Of a stretch of 64,000 nt of DNA, positions 43,548-52,759 are shown in pieces. The first letter of the stretch is position 1, and each line of letters begins with the position of its first letter. A program made the translations under genes and the position numbers. Under the pieces are notes generated by a model. The model saw nothing but the letters and a program-made list of their open reading frames with translations. It made no database searches and had not been told where the DNA came from. The DNA comes from JAEKNW01 sp963677815 (GTDB lineage Bacteria > Cloacimonadota > Cloacimonadia > Cloacimonadales > JAFGVF01), in the NCBI GenBank assembly GCA_963677815.1, contig OY782499.1, forward strand, positions 1,488,001-1,552,000, in the 5' to 3' direction.

Positions 43548-46500
43548 TAGTTTCCTTCCCTAGATACTTTTTAAAGATTTTGACTAACTCAGTTTTGATA
43601 ATTGGTTTTGAAAGGAAATCATCCATTCCAGCTTCAAGGCATTTTTCTCTATCTTCAGCAACTGCATTCGCTGTAAGAGCTATAATTGGTATTCTCCTTT
43701 CAACTCTTTCTTGTCTGATAAGTCTTGTTGCTGTAAATCCATCCATTTCAGGCATTGTAATGTCCATAAGAATTATGTCCAGAGAAGAGTTTCTAAAAAT
43801 ATCAAGAGCAATTTTACCGTTTTGAGCTTTGCATAACATTGCATTAGGAATAAGTCTTTTGATAATGATACTAATTAACCTCATATTCAGTTCATTATCT
43901 TCAGCAATAAGAATTTTTGGGGCTTTAGATAAGTGAATAATTGGATTCTGTTTATTCTGTTTTCTTTGTGTAGTTTCGTTTAATGAACTGAGTCTATCAT
44001 CAGCTTTAAGAAGACATTGATATAGATCGGTTTGCTTAACAGGTTTTGAAATTTTGAAGCTAATATTTAGTTCATCAGAGAGGGTCTTGATTAATTGATC
44101 TTCTTCTGAACTATGTAGAAGAATTATAGCTTGTTTGTCTTGACTTAACATGAGCTCTTTTCTAATGATTTTTATTGTATCTAAACCATTTAGCTCTGGC
44201 ATAAGATAATCAATAATAATTGTATCATACTTATTCCCTTTTTTTAGAAGGTCTATTGCTTCCAAACCACTTTTAACACATGTTACCTTAATATTCCAAC
44301 TAGATAAAATTCCTTTAAGAATATCTAAGTTTTGTTGATTATCATCAACACATAAAATATTTTTAATATCAGATATATTTTGCACAATAAACTTTGAGCC
44401 ATCTTCATATTTTACCTTGAATGAGAAATAAAAACAGGAGCCTTTGTTTAACTCACTATCAAATTTAATTTCACCACCCATCATATTTACTAAATTATTA
44501 GATATTATCAATCCGAGACCAGTACCTCCAAATTTCCGTGTTGTTGAAGTATCTGCTTGAGAAAAAGCTTGGAAAAGCTTACTTTTTTGCTCTTCAGAAA
44601 TACCTATCCCACTATCTTGGACTCCAACAGACAAGATTCCTTCAAAATCTGATAAGATCTGAAAGTCAACTTGTAGTTTTACTTCACCCTGACTAGTGAA
44701 TTTAACTGCATTAGATAGCAAGTTGATTATTACTTGCTTGAGGCGGATTGAATCTAGGATAAGGAATCTTGGTATTTGAGGGGAAATCTCCACTAAGAAT
44801 TCAATACCTTTTTTAGCAGTACTTATTTTGATAATATCTTCTGTTTGTTCAATTAGCTCAATAATATCTGTTTTTAAATTATCTAATTCTAGCTTACCTG
44901 CTTCAATCTTTGAAAAATCTAAAATATCATTAATAATATCTAAAAGAGATTGAGCTGATGTTTTTGTGTTTTCTGCATATTCTCTTTGGGTAGCTGTTAA
45001 GTCAGAAGTCAAAAGCAGTTCACTAAAACCAATAACTCCATTTAAAGGAGTTCGGATTTCATGGCTCATATTCGCTAAAAACTGTGATTTAGCTCTGCTA
45101 GCATTGAAGGCTTTCTTTGCATATTCTTCAGCTACTTTTGTCTTATTTCTTAGTTGCTCTGTAGTTTTTAATAAGTTAATTTCGGTATCTAAACGAGCCA
45201 TGATATTGACATAGATTTGAACAAAAAATTCTAGTAATTCTTTATCCATATCTGAGAAACTTGTATGTTTGTTAACAAAATCTATTCCAACAAAACCTAA
45301 GCATTTATTATCTGAAAAAATTGGAACAGTTATAATGCTAAGTATTCCTTGAGGTTCTAAGATGTCTCTAACATATTTATCAGGATATTTTGCAACATCC
45401 TCTATAGCAAGAGCTTGACCGTTAAGATGGATATCTACCCAGTCTTTTGCTTGTGAGAAGGAAATATGCTGGAGATTATCTATCTCAGCACTTGTTCCGA
45501 GACTGCACCATTCAAAAGTATTAGACATCTCCTTCTTATCTAAGTCATAATCGAAGATATAGGCTCTATCCCCCTTAAAAAATTCACCTATTTCGCCCAA
45601 AACTTGATTTATCGCCCCATTAAGCTCTTCAGTATCAATATTTATTAAATTAGTAGAAAAATCTCTGAGTATGCTCTGCAACTTATAATAATACTGAAGC
45701 TTTTTCTGATAATCTTTCTGCTTAGTAATATCAATCATAAAGGTGAGATAATACTTTTCTCCATTAGAATCAAATATTTCTCCAGATAGCAAACCATTAG
45801 TCATTTGAGAAAAAACATTGGATAAATTTATTTCTACATTTTTTATATACCCATGTTTATCAATTAATTCAGCAATAGAACCCCGTTCATCTTTATAAAC
45901 AATTTCTCTGTCCAAAAAATTATTGTAGTAGCCGATGAAATTATCTTTAGCTTTGTTAAACATGTTTAGAAAGGCAGTGTTTACATCGACAAATTTCTTA
46001 TCCTCAAAAGAACTTAAAGCGATTAAAGTAAAACTGTTATTAAAAAGTTTATTATACTTATCTAAATCAATAGCTTGCTGTTTTTCAAAGTTTATTCTAA
46101 AGGTAATGTCTCTAGCTGCAGCATAAATTTTATTATCAATATTCTTAGCATGCCATTCAAAGTAGTGATACTCACCTTCAACATCTCTGTATCTATTTAC
46201 AAATTCAGTAACAGATTGATTGTTGTTTAACTGTTTCATCTTATCAAGAGTAACAGCTATGTCATCAGGATGGATTAGGTCTAGGAATTGAATGCTAGGT
46301 AAATATTCCTGGGAAAAGCCTAGAACATTTTCCCAATGTTTGTTAACTTGAATGATATTACCATTAAGGTCTGCAATTAAAAGTAAATCAAGATTAATAT
46401 CAAAAAAATTTGTTAAATCAATTTTATCAGCCGGACAAGATTTATCTTCATTAAGCATAATTACTAGCTGATTGTCCTGTGTAGTATAAGATGTGAAAAG

Positions 46501-46797
46501 ATATTTTTTATTATTAATAGTAATTTTCTTGCTGGAAATATTTTCTATCTTCTTAGAAATAATCTCTTCTAGTTGATTTACTAATTCTGGAGAAGAAACA
46601 AAAAGTTGATCTTTAATTTCTATTATACTTTTGTTGATAATTTCCACACTTGATAGACTTGTAATATCCACAAACTTTTGATTTATTTCTTGGAATACTA
46701 AGCCCTGGATTTTATTGGATTTATTAGTTTTTACTTCTAATAGTGCATATCCAAAAGGTGCTTGTTTCATCATATTACCATTTATCGAGTGTTGCAT
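43540..46797 (-). CDS. Hybrid sensor histidine kinase (PAS, GAF, HisKA, HATPase, two receivers)
   Basis: 1085 residues. PAS-like domains at about 10-110, 125-240 and 245-365, and a GAF domain at about 375-540 (ILSIITVPIFSDNKCLGFVG). HisKA has H579 (NMSHEIRTPLNGVIGFSEL), then HATPase (GGTGLGLIISNNL), receiver 1 (IIIDYLMPELNG) and receiver 2 with D1012 (ILMDITMPEMDG). First gene of the three-gene signalling operon; AGGAG precedes ATG. Its C-terminal half closely parallels the kinase at 23473-26700, a likely duplication with different sensing modules. Confidence 0.93.
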   Translation of the reverse strand: MQHSINGNMMKQAPFGYALLEVKTNKSNKIQGLVFQEINQKFVDITSLSSVEIINKSIIEIKDQLFVSSPELVNQLEEIISKKIENISSKKITINNKKYLFTSYTTQDNQLVIMLNEDKSCPADKIDLTNFFDINLDLLLIADLNGNIIQVNKHWENVLGFSQEYLPSIQFLDLIHPDDIAVTLDKMKQLNNNQSVTEFVNRYRDVEGEYHYFEWHAKNIDNKIYAAARDITFRINFEKQQAIDLDKYNKLFNNSFTLIALSSFEDKKFVDVNTAFLNMFNKAKDNFIGYYNNFLDREIVYKDERGSIAELIDKHGYIKNVEINLSNVFSQMTNGLLSGEIFDSNGEKYYLTFMIDITKQKDYQKKLQYYYKLQSILRDFSTNLINIDTEELNGAINQVLGEIGEFFKGDRAYIFDYDLDKKEMSNTFEWCSLGTSAEIDNLQHISFSQAKDWVDIHLNGQALAIEDVAKYPDKYVRDILEPQGILSIITVPIFSDNKCLGFVGIDFVNKHTSFSDMDKELLEFFVQIYVNIMARLDTEINLLKTTEQLRNKTKVAEEYAKKAFNASRAKSQFLANMSHEIRTPLNGVIGFSELLLTSDLTATQREYAENTKTSAQSLLDIINDILDFSKIEAGKLELDNLKTDIIELIEQTEDIIKISTAKKGIEFLVEISPQIPRFLILDSIRLKQVIINLLSNAVKFTSQGEVKLQVDFQILSDFEGILSVGVQDSGIGISEEQKSKLFQAFSQADTSTTRKFGGTGLGLIISNNLVNMMGGEIKFDSELNKGSCFYFSFKVKYEDGSKFIVQNISDIKNILCVDDNQQNLDILKGILSSWNIKVTCVKSGLEAIDLLKKGNKYDTIIIDYLMPELNGLDTIKIIRKELMLSQDKQAIILLHSSEEDQLIKTLSDELNISFKISKPVKQTDLYQCLLKADDRLSSLNETTQRKQNKQNPIIHLSKAPKILIAEDNELNMRLISIIIKRLIPNAMLCKAQNGKIALDIFRNSSLDIILMDITMPEMDGFTATRLIRQERVERRIPIIALTANAVAEDREKCLEAGMDDFLSKPIIKTELVKIFKKYLGKETNE

Positions 46798-46910
46798 TTC
46801 ATTTTCTCCTAATCAATATCAAACAAATTATACTTAACTTTATAAAGGTGTCAATACTTTTTTAAGAAAATAAAATATAGTAAATGTCATCAACTAATGA
46901 CAAATAATGG

Positions 46911-46935
46911 TTGACATGTAAGACCTTGTTATAAT
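46911..46935 (+). promoter_or_regulatory. Probable promoter of the GlmL-ovoA pair
   Basis: TTGACA 46911-46916 and TATAAT 46930-46935, with only 13 nt between them; a shifted AT-rich -10 is also possible. About 38 nt before the start codon. Confidence 0.4.
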
Positions 46936-46972
46936 TAATTAATTATGAAAAAATATATAAGATGGAGGATTG

Positions 46973-49825
46973 ATGCTAAAGGATAGATTGATTATAACTG
47001 ATGTTGGAAGTACAACCACTAAAGCAATATATCTCAAAATTGAAGCTGGTGAATATAAGCTAAAAGGACTAGCTAATGCAATCACTACTGTTGAAAGTCC
47101 TTATGAAGATGTGAATATTGGTGTTTATCAATCTATTAAGGGACTAGAAGAGCTTACACAAGAAGAATTTCTAACCCCAGAATCTAATGAGCATATCTTT
47201 GAACTACTTCCTCAAATATCATATTTAACAACATCCTCTGCAGGAGGGGGATTGCAAATCTTAGTTGTAGGATTAACTCTTTTCGACTCTGCTAAAAGTG
47301 CTGAAAGAGCTGCTTATGGAGCAGGTGGTGTTCTAATTAATACCCTGGCTATTAATGATAAAAGAACAACTTATGAGCAGATGCAGATTATTAATAATTC
47401 TCACCCAGATATTATCTTATTCTCAGGTGGAACTGATGGAGGAGCTTTTACAGGAGTAGTTAGAATGGCAGAAATTCTTTCTTTTGGTAAACCTTCTCCT
47501 AAGTTTGCTACTGAGAAGAATATTCCATTGATATATGCTGGCAATGAAGATGCTCAAGATTTCATAAGAGCTCTATTTTCTGGAGAATATTCCCTTTCAA
47601 TTTTACCAAATATAAGACCAACTATGGAATATGAAAATCTTCCACCAATAACTGAGAAAATTCATGAGCTATTCTTGAATAGTGTTATGGAAGATGCTCC
47701 AGGATATGCCAAACTAAAACAGAAAGTTGATGGGGACATTCTTCCAACACCTCTGTCTGTCCTGAAGCTTATGGATTTGCTATATCAAGTCTTTGATGAT
47801 TCAATGTTAAAAGTAGATATAGGTGGAGCAACAACTGATATATTCTCTGTAATCAATGGAAGTCTATATAGAACTGTAAGTGCAAATTATGGAATGAGTT
47901 ATTCAATTTCTAATGTTTTAGCTAAGGGGGGATACCAAGAATTAAAGAAGCTTTTACCTAGCTCTTTCGATGAAAAATTAGTTAGAAATTATATAGGAAA
48001 CAAGATGTTAAATCCTGGTTATGTACCAGATAATGATATTGAAATAGCAATTGAGCAAGCTGTGGCGATTATTGCTTTAAGGCTTTCATTGCCTCATCAT
48101 TATGATATGCATCTTAATACTTCAAAGATTGGCTTCTTAGATCAAGTTAAATCTGTTTTTAGAGACCCATTCTATGACCAGATGTATCAAGAAAAGTTAG
48201 CAGAGGAAAAGAAGTTTCATCATTCAGATATTAACGTTGTTGTTGGTGCTGGAGGTGTCATTTCTCATGTTGATAATCCATTACAAGCACTTTATATACT
48301 GATGCAGGGTTTTAGAGTTGAGGGGATAACTCATATTTGGCGTGATAAACACTTTATTTCACCTCATTTAGGGGTGTTGAGTCTAATAGATAAATCTCAA
48401 ACTAACAAATTGATGTTCTCTGAATGCTATGAAAAATTAGGTACTGTTATAAGTCCTTTGATAACTACTAAAAAAAGTTCGAGTGTTGTTATGATTGTTC
48501 AAGTCGATGGTGATATTTATAATTTTACTATCAATCAAGTAAAACTTATCAATGTTACTAAGAAGGTAAAAGTGAAAGTTAAATTGCTCAAAGGAGCTCT
48601 GATAAAGGATGTGGAAAAAGAAAGCACATTTGAAACAGATAAAGCAATAGTAATTACAACCTATCCCAATAAGGAAACTGATAACCTAGCTTTAATTAAG
48701 GAATTAGATTTATATAATTTACCGCAAAATACTCTTTATACAGACTACGAATCTCAAGTAAAATTGACTGTAAATAATTCTTATTCAAGACAAGTTGGAA
48801 CTTTCACTAAAGAGATTAAACTGCCTTATGAAGGAGAAATAATAGTTTATCCTAATCAAGTTTTACAAGCAGATAGTATATATGGTACTAATAATCACTC
48901 CTTCCCAAAACTATATATTATTTCCCTAGCTAAACTTTTAGGAAAGAGGTATAGGCAAATTAATATCAAGAAAAACCTACTTGTGAGAGTTGGAGACTTA
49001 ATTAAGTTTGACCAGAAAATAATAGATATAGCACATTCTCCAGTTAGGGGTGTTGTAAAAACAATCAACTATGAGACAGGCTCAATAGTTATCAGAGAAC
49101 ATCAAGATTACCATGAAAGACCAATAACTGTGCCTGTAGCTAAATTACTCAACAAAGACCCCAAACGAGCCAAAAGTAGGATTAAGGTTAAAGAAGGAGA
49201 TTTTGTATTTCAAGACCAGTCTTTGGTGTATTTAAACATGGATAAACATCCGAAAATAGTTAGAGCTAAAAATACAGGATATGTTACTAATATAGACTAC
49301 ACTAAAGGAGAAGTAACTGTTCAGTATATCCGTAAACCAATAAACTATCCTTGCCAGCTTAACTGTAAAGTAGTTGATGTTAAAGAAAAATATGGAATCA
49401 AAGTCCAATATGATGCTATTGAATACCAAGGAATTATTGGTTTTGGTAAGTCTAGGTATGGAGAATTAATTTATCTTGAAAAACTCTCTGATAATCAAGA
49501 TTTAAGAGGTAAAATTCTTGTTTTATCAGAAAAACTTACTTACCAAGAGTTGAAAAATTTAGAAAAACTTAATATTTCTGGCTTAATAATTGCAGGTGTG
49601 GAAATGAAAGATATAGTTGATTTTATCGGAAATGAGATCGGAGTAGCTTTGACAGGCAATGAAGATATCCCATTTTCTGTTATAGTTATGAACGGTTTTG
49701 GTAATTTCACCTTAAACTCAGAATTTGTAGATACTGTTAAAAGGAATAGTGGTAAGAATTGTTTAATAAAGCCAAGAACACAAGTAAGGGCTGGGGTTAC
49801 CCGTCCGAAAGTTATTATTAATTAA
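46973..49825 (+). CDS. GlmL/MutL-family (glutamate-mutase accessory) ATPase-like protein with long C-terminal extension
   Basis: 950 residues from ATG 46973 (GGAGG upstream). The first ~460 residues match the GlmL family: ITDVGSTTTKAIYL (ASKHA phosphate loop), TSSAGGGLQILVVGLT, FSGGTDGGAF, KVDIGGATTDIFSV, VVGAGGVISH. GlmL is thought to reactivate or assist B12-dependent aminomutases. The remaining ~480 residues are beta-rich, with repeated KVKEGDFVFQDQ / RVGDLIKFDQ hairpins like lipoyl- or KOW-type barrels, then an alpha/beta end. This is far longer than classical GlmL. No mutase subunits are in the window. ovoA follows after 18 nt. It is not the DNA-repair MutL. Confidence 0.8.
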   Translation: MLKDRLIITDVGSTTTKAIYLKIEAGEYKLKGLANAITTVESPYEDVNIGVYQSIKGLEELTQEEFLTPESNEHIFELLPQISYLTTSSAGGGLQILVVGLTLFDSAKSAERAAYGAGGVLINTLAINDKRTTYEQMQIINNSHPDIILFSGGTDGGAFTGVVRMAEILSFGKPSPKFATEKNIPLIYAGNEDAQDFIRALFSGEYSLSILPNIRPTMEYENLPPITEKIHELFLNSVMEDAPGYAKLKQKVDGDILPTPLSVLKLMDLLYQVFDDSMLKVDIGGATTDIFSVINGSLYRTVSANYGMSYSISNVLAKGGYQELKKLLPSSFDEKLVRNYIGNKMLNPGYVPDNDIEIAIEQAVAIIALRLSLPHHYDMHLNTSKIGFLDQVKSVFRDPFYDQMYQEKLAEEKKFHHSDINVVVGAGGVISHVDNPLQALYILMQGFRVEGITHIWRDKHFISPHLGVLSLIDKSQTNKLMFSECYEKLGTVISPLITTKKSSSVVMIVQVDGDIYNFTINQVKLINVTKKVKVKVKLLKGALIKDVEKESTFETDKAIVITTYPNKETDNLALIKELDLYNLPQNTLYTDYESQVKLTVNNSYSRQVGTFTKEIKLPYEGEIIVYPNQVLQADSIYGTNNHSFPKLYIISLAKLLGKRYRQINIKKNLLVRVGDLIKFDQKIIDIAHSPVRGVVKTINYETGSIVIREHQDYHERPITVPVAKLLNKDPKRAKSRIKVKEGDFVFQDQSLVYLNMDKHPKIVRAKNTGYVTNIDYTKGEVTVQYIRKPINYPCQLNCKVVDVKEKYGIKVQYDAIEYQGIIGFGKSRYGELIYLEKLSDNQDLRGKILVLSEKLTYQELKNLEKLNISGLIIAGVEMKDIVDFIGNEIGVALTGNEDIPFSVIVMNGFGNFTLNSEFVDTVKRNSGKNCLIKPRTQVRAGVTRPKVIIN

Positions 49826-49843
49826 CATAAAGGTATTTAAAAT

Positions 49844-51940
49844 ATGGAAAGTTTAAAGACGTTAAATCTAAGATTTGTAGATGGTAAGCCCAAGAGACAA
49901 GAAATTAAAGAATATTTTTTAAACACATACAAGATTGAAGAAGAATTATATAAAACTTTGAAAAGGGATGAGTCTTTCTATTTAAGAGCTGACCCACTTA
50001 GACATCCAATTATCTTCTATTATGGACATACATCAGCTTTTTATATGAATAAGTTGATTTTAGCCGGCTTACTAAAAGATAGAATTAATCCTACAATTGA
50101 ATCTATGTGTGCTATTGGTGTTGACGAAATGTCATGGGACGATTTGAATGAAGCACACTATGATTGGCCAAGTGTTTCAGATATTACTAATTTCAGAAAT
50201 CAAGTACAAGATAAGGTCTCAGAATTAATTGATAATATGCCTTTAGAACTTCCAATAGACTGGGAATCTCCTTGGTGGCCAATAATAATGGGTATAGAAC
50301 ACATGCGTATTCACATAGAGACTTCATCAGTTTTAATTCGTCAATTACCTATTGACGAAGTTGTCTCAAATATTAATTTTCCAACATGTAAAGACTATCC
50401 TCAAGCTCCTATTAACGAGATTATTAATGTTATAGGGGGAGATGTAAAATTAGGGAAAAGTAGAGATGCTGAATTCTATGGCTGGGATAATGAATACGGG
50501 ATACATAAAGCTGAAGTAAGTAATATGAAAGTTAGTAAGTTCCTTGTTTCTAATCAAGAATTTCTTGAGTTTGTGGACTCAGATGGTTATTCTAATAAAG
50601 AATTTTGGACAGAAGAGGGATGGGGATGGGTAAGCTACACCCAGGCTAAATATCCTCGTTTCTGGCTTAATAATAAAGGCAAATGGTTACAAAGAAATAT
50701 GACTGAAATCATTGATATGCCTTGGGCTTGGCCAGTTGAAGTTAACTTCTTAGAAGCTAAAGCTTTTTGCAATTGGAAATCTAAGAAAGAAGGTAAAAAG
50801 TTTCGTTTACCAAGTGAAGACGAATGGACTCAAATGTTTGATATTTGCCAAGTTCCAGCTTTTCAAAATGCTGAGTTTATACCTGCAAATATTAATCTAA
50901 ATTACTGGGCTTCATCATGCCCTGTGAATAAGTTTAGATTTGATTCATTATATGATATAGTTGGTAATGTTTGGCAATGGACTGAAGTTCCAATTTATCC
51001 TTTCAAGGGATTTAAAGTGCATCCTCTTTATGATGACTTTACCACCCCTACTTATGATGGACAACATAACTTAATCAAGGGAGGCTCATGGATTTCTACA
51101 GGAAACTTAGCAAATCCTGAATCTCGTTATGCCTTTAGAAGACATTTTTATCAACATGCAGGCTTCAGATATATTCAAAGTGAAGAGGATGTTAAAACTT
51201 ACGATACTATATATGAAGAAGATCCTGCTATTGTTCAAGATTGTGAAAGAGCTTGGGGGCATGAGAAATTTGGCATTAAAAACCTTTCAACTCAGCTATT
51301 AGATATTGTTTTACCTAAAATCAACAGTCATGAAAAGGCTATGGTTATCGGCTGTGGAGCAGGTAGAACTGTTTTTGAATTAGCTAAAAGCTTTAATTTT
51401 GTAGAGGGGATTGATTTTTCTGCTAGAACCTTCAAACTTGCTGTTGAAATGCAAGAAAAAGGCTATAATCATTATGTTACCATCGATGAAGGTGATAATA
51501 CTAGATATAATGAAAAATATCTTAGTAATTTCGATTTAGCTGATACTGTCAGTAAAGTAGCTTTTTATCAGGGAGATGCATCAAATCTCTTAGAAAAATA
51601 TACAGGTTATGACTTAATAATTTCTGAGGTAATGCTTCACAAAGCTTATGATCCAAGAAAGTTCTTAGAAATGATTCATCAAAGATTGAATCCCAATGGC
51701 ATTCTCATGATAGCTCATACTGCTGATTGGTCTAAAGAATACTCAACCCAAGATAAATGGCTTGGTGGTTATAGGGGTGAAGATGGTGAAATAGTTGAAT
51801 CAGAAACGACAATTAAGAGAATCTTGGAAAAAAGATTTAAAAAGATTGGTGATTCTCAAGAAATACCTTATATTATTAATATAAATCGGCACAGTATGCT
51901 GCTCAAAGTAGCTTCGGTAACTTTGTGGCAGATAATATAG
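49844..51940 (+). CDS. ovoA: OvoA: 5-histidylcysteine sulfoxide synthase / methyltransferase (ovothiol biosynthesis)
   Basis: 698 residues with the full three-part OvoA layout. An N-terminal DinB-like domain carries RADPLRHPIIFYYGHTSAF and the iron triad H153-x3-H157-x-E159 (HMRIHIE). An FGE-sulfatase-like domain (about 190-450) has FRLPSEDEWTQM and LIKGGSWISTG. A C-terminal SAM methyltransferase has GCGAGRTVFELA near residue 503. OvoA uses non-haem iron and O2 to join cysteine to histidine, then methylates the ring after OvoB cleavage. EgtB (ergothioneine) is shorter and lacks the fused methyltransferase. OvoB is not in the window. It is probably co-transcribed with the GlmL-like gene and ends at a terminator. 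Confidence 0.93.
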   Translation: MESLKTLNLRFVDGKPKRQEIKEYFLNTYKIEEELYKTLKRDESFYLRADPLRHPIIFYYGHTSAFYMNKLILAGLLKDRINPTIESMCAIGVDEMSWDDLNEAHYDWPSVSDITNFRNQVQDKVSELIDNMPLELPIDWESPWWPIIMGIEHMRIHIETSSVLIRQLPIDEVVSNINFPTCKDYPQAPINEIINVIGGDVKLGKSRDAEFYGWDNEYGIHKAEVSNMKVSKFLVSNQEFLEFVDSDGYSNKEFWTEEGWGWVSYTQAKYPRFWLNNKGKWLQRNMTEIIDMPWAWPVEVNFLEAKAFCNWKSKKEGKKFRLPSEDEWTQMFDICQVPAFQNAEFIPANINLNYWASSCPVNKFRFDSLYDIVGNVWQWTEVPIYPFKGFKVHPLYDDFTTPTYDGQHNLIKGGSWISTGNLANPESRYAFRRHFYQHAGFRYIQSEEDVKTYDTIYEEDPAIVQDCERAWGHEKFGIKNLSTQLLDIVLPKINSHEKAMVIGCGAGRTVFELAKSFNFVEGIDFSARTFKLAVEMQEKGYNHYVTIDEGDNTRYNEKYLSNFDLADTVSKVAFYQGDASNLLEKYTGYDLIISEVMLHKAYDPRKFLEMIHQRLNPNGILMIAHTADWSKEYSTQDKWLGGYRGEDGEIVESETTIKRILEKRFKKIGDSQEIPYIININRHSMLLKVASVTLWQII

Positions 51941-51944
51941 ATTG

Positions 51945-51969
51945 AGAGGGAGATAACCTCCCTCTTTTT
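51945..51969 (+). terminator. Terminator after ovoA
   Basis: Stem AGAGGGAG / CTCCCTCT, loop ATAAC, followed by T5. Confidence 0.88.
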
Positions 51970-52091
51970 ATTAAGTACTTAGTAGAGAAAATTATTTGAA
52001 AATAAATTCAACCTTTGGTATTATTACTTTGACAAAAATTTAAGGTCTAACATTCTTGTACTAAGTAAAATGAAAATTATAAGGTTAAGGT

Positions 52092-52742
52092 ATGAACGAA
52101 TTTAGAAATAAAAGAAAAGAATTAGAATATCAATTAAGAAGAGAGTTTATTATTGAAGTAGCCCAAAAGCTCTTTTACGAAAATGGTTACGAAAATGTGA
52201 CTTTAAATGAAGTTGCCAAAAAAGCTGATTACACTAAAGCAACTCTCTATTCATACATAAAAAGTAAAGAAGACCTCTATATGGAAGTCTATTGTGTTGG
52301 ACTCCAGCAAAGATATGAGTATCTTAAAAAAGAAATGGCAAAAGAAAAAACAGGTTTTGCTAAAGTTGAAATGTTTGGTAAAGCATATTATGAATTCTAT
52401 AAAAATAATCCACAAATTCTTTATCATCAACAATATATGGATTACAGACCAATTAATCCTGAGAAAATCGACCATAATTTGATGGAAAGATTTCAGGAAA
52501 TAAATGTTGATGGATTTATGATAGTTGTTGAAGCAATAAAAGAAGGAATTGCAGATAAGACTATTAAGGAAGATTTAGATCCAAACTATTTATACTCCCA
52601 AATTATCTATGCTCTTAGAGCTGTTGCTTCAGCAGCAGTTTATCGAAGAAAATCAGTTTTAGAAGAAGAAAATACCCAAGAAATAAACAAAAAATGGTAT
52701 TATTCATTCTTAGATTTGCTAATGACTGCTATTAGAAGATAA
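52092..52742 (+). CDS. TetR-family transcriptional regulator
   Basis: 216 residues. N-terminal helix-turn-helix: EVAQKLFYENGYENVTLNEVAKKADYTKATLYSYIKSKEDLY, the canonical TetR pattern. The ligand-binding domain is helical and unassigned. AAGG precedes ATG. It may control itself and the adjacent nuclease gene (17 nt downstream), or the ovoA unit upstream; the sequence does not say which. Confidence 0.9.
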   Translation: MNEFRNKRKELEYQLRREFIIEVAQKLFYENGYENVTLNEVAKKADYTKATLYSYIKSKEDLYMEVYCVGLQQRYEYLKKEMAKEKTGFAKVEMFGKAYYEFYKNNPQILYHQQYMDYRPINPEKIDHNLMERFQEINVDGFMIVVEAIKEGIADKTIKEDLDPNYLYSQIIYALRAVASAAVYRRKSVLEEENTQEINKKWYYSFLDLLMTAIRR

Positions 52743-52759
52743 TAGATTTTTAATAACTC

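Noticed and set aside
46973..49825. DNA mismatch-repair MutL
   Set aside because: The similar name is a coincidence; the sequence has ASKHA ATPase motifs of the GlmL family and no GHKL repair motifs.
49844..51940. EgtB (ergothioneine) instead of OvoA
   Set aside because: The gene has the fused C-terminal methyltransferase and the N-terminal DPLRHPIIFYYGH block typical of OvoA. EgtB is shorter and lacks the methyltransferase.
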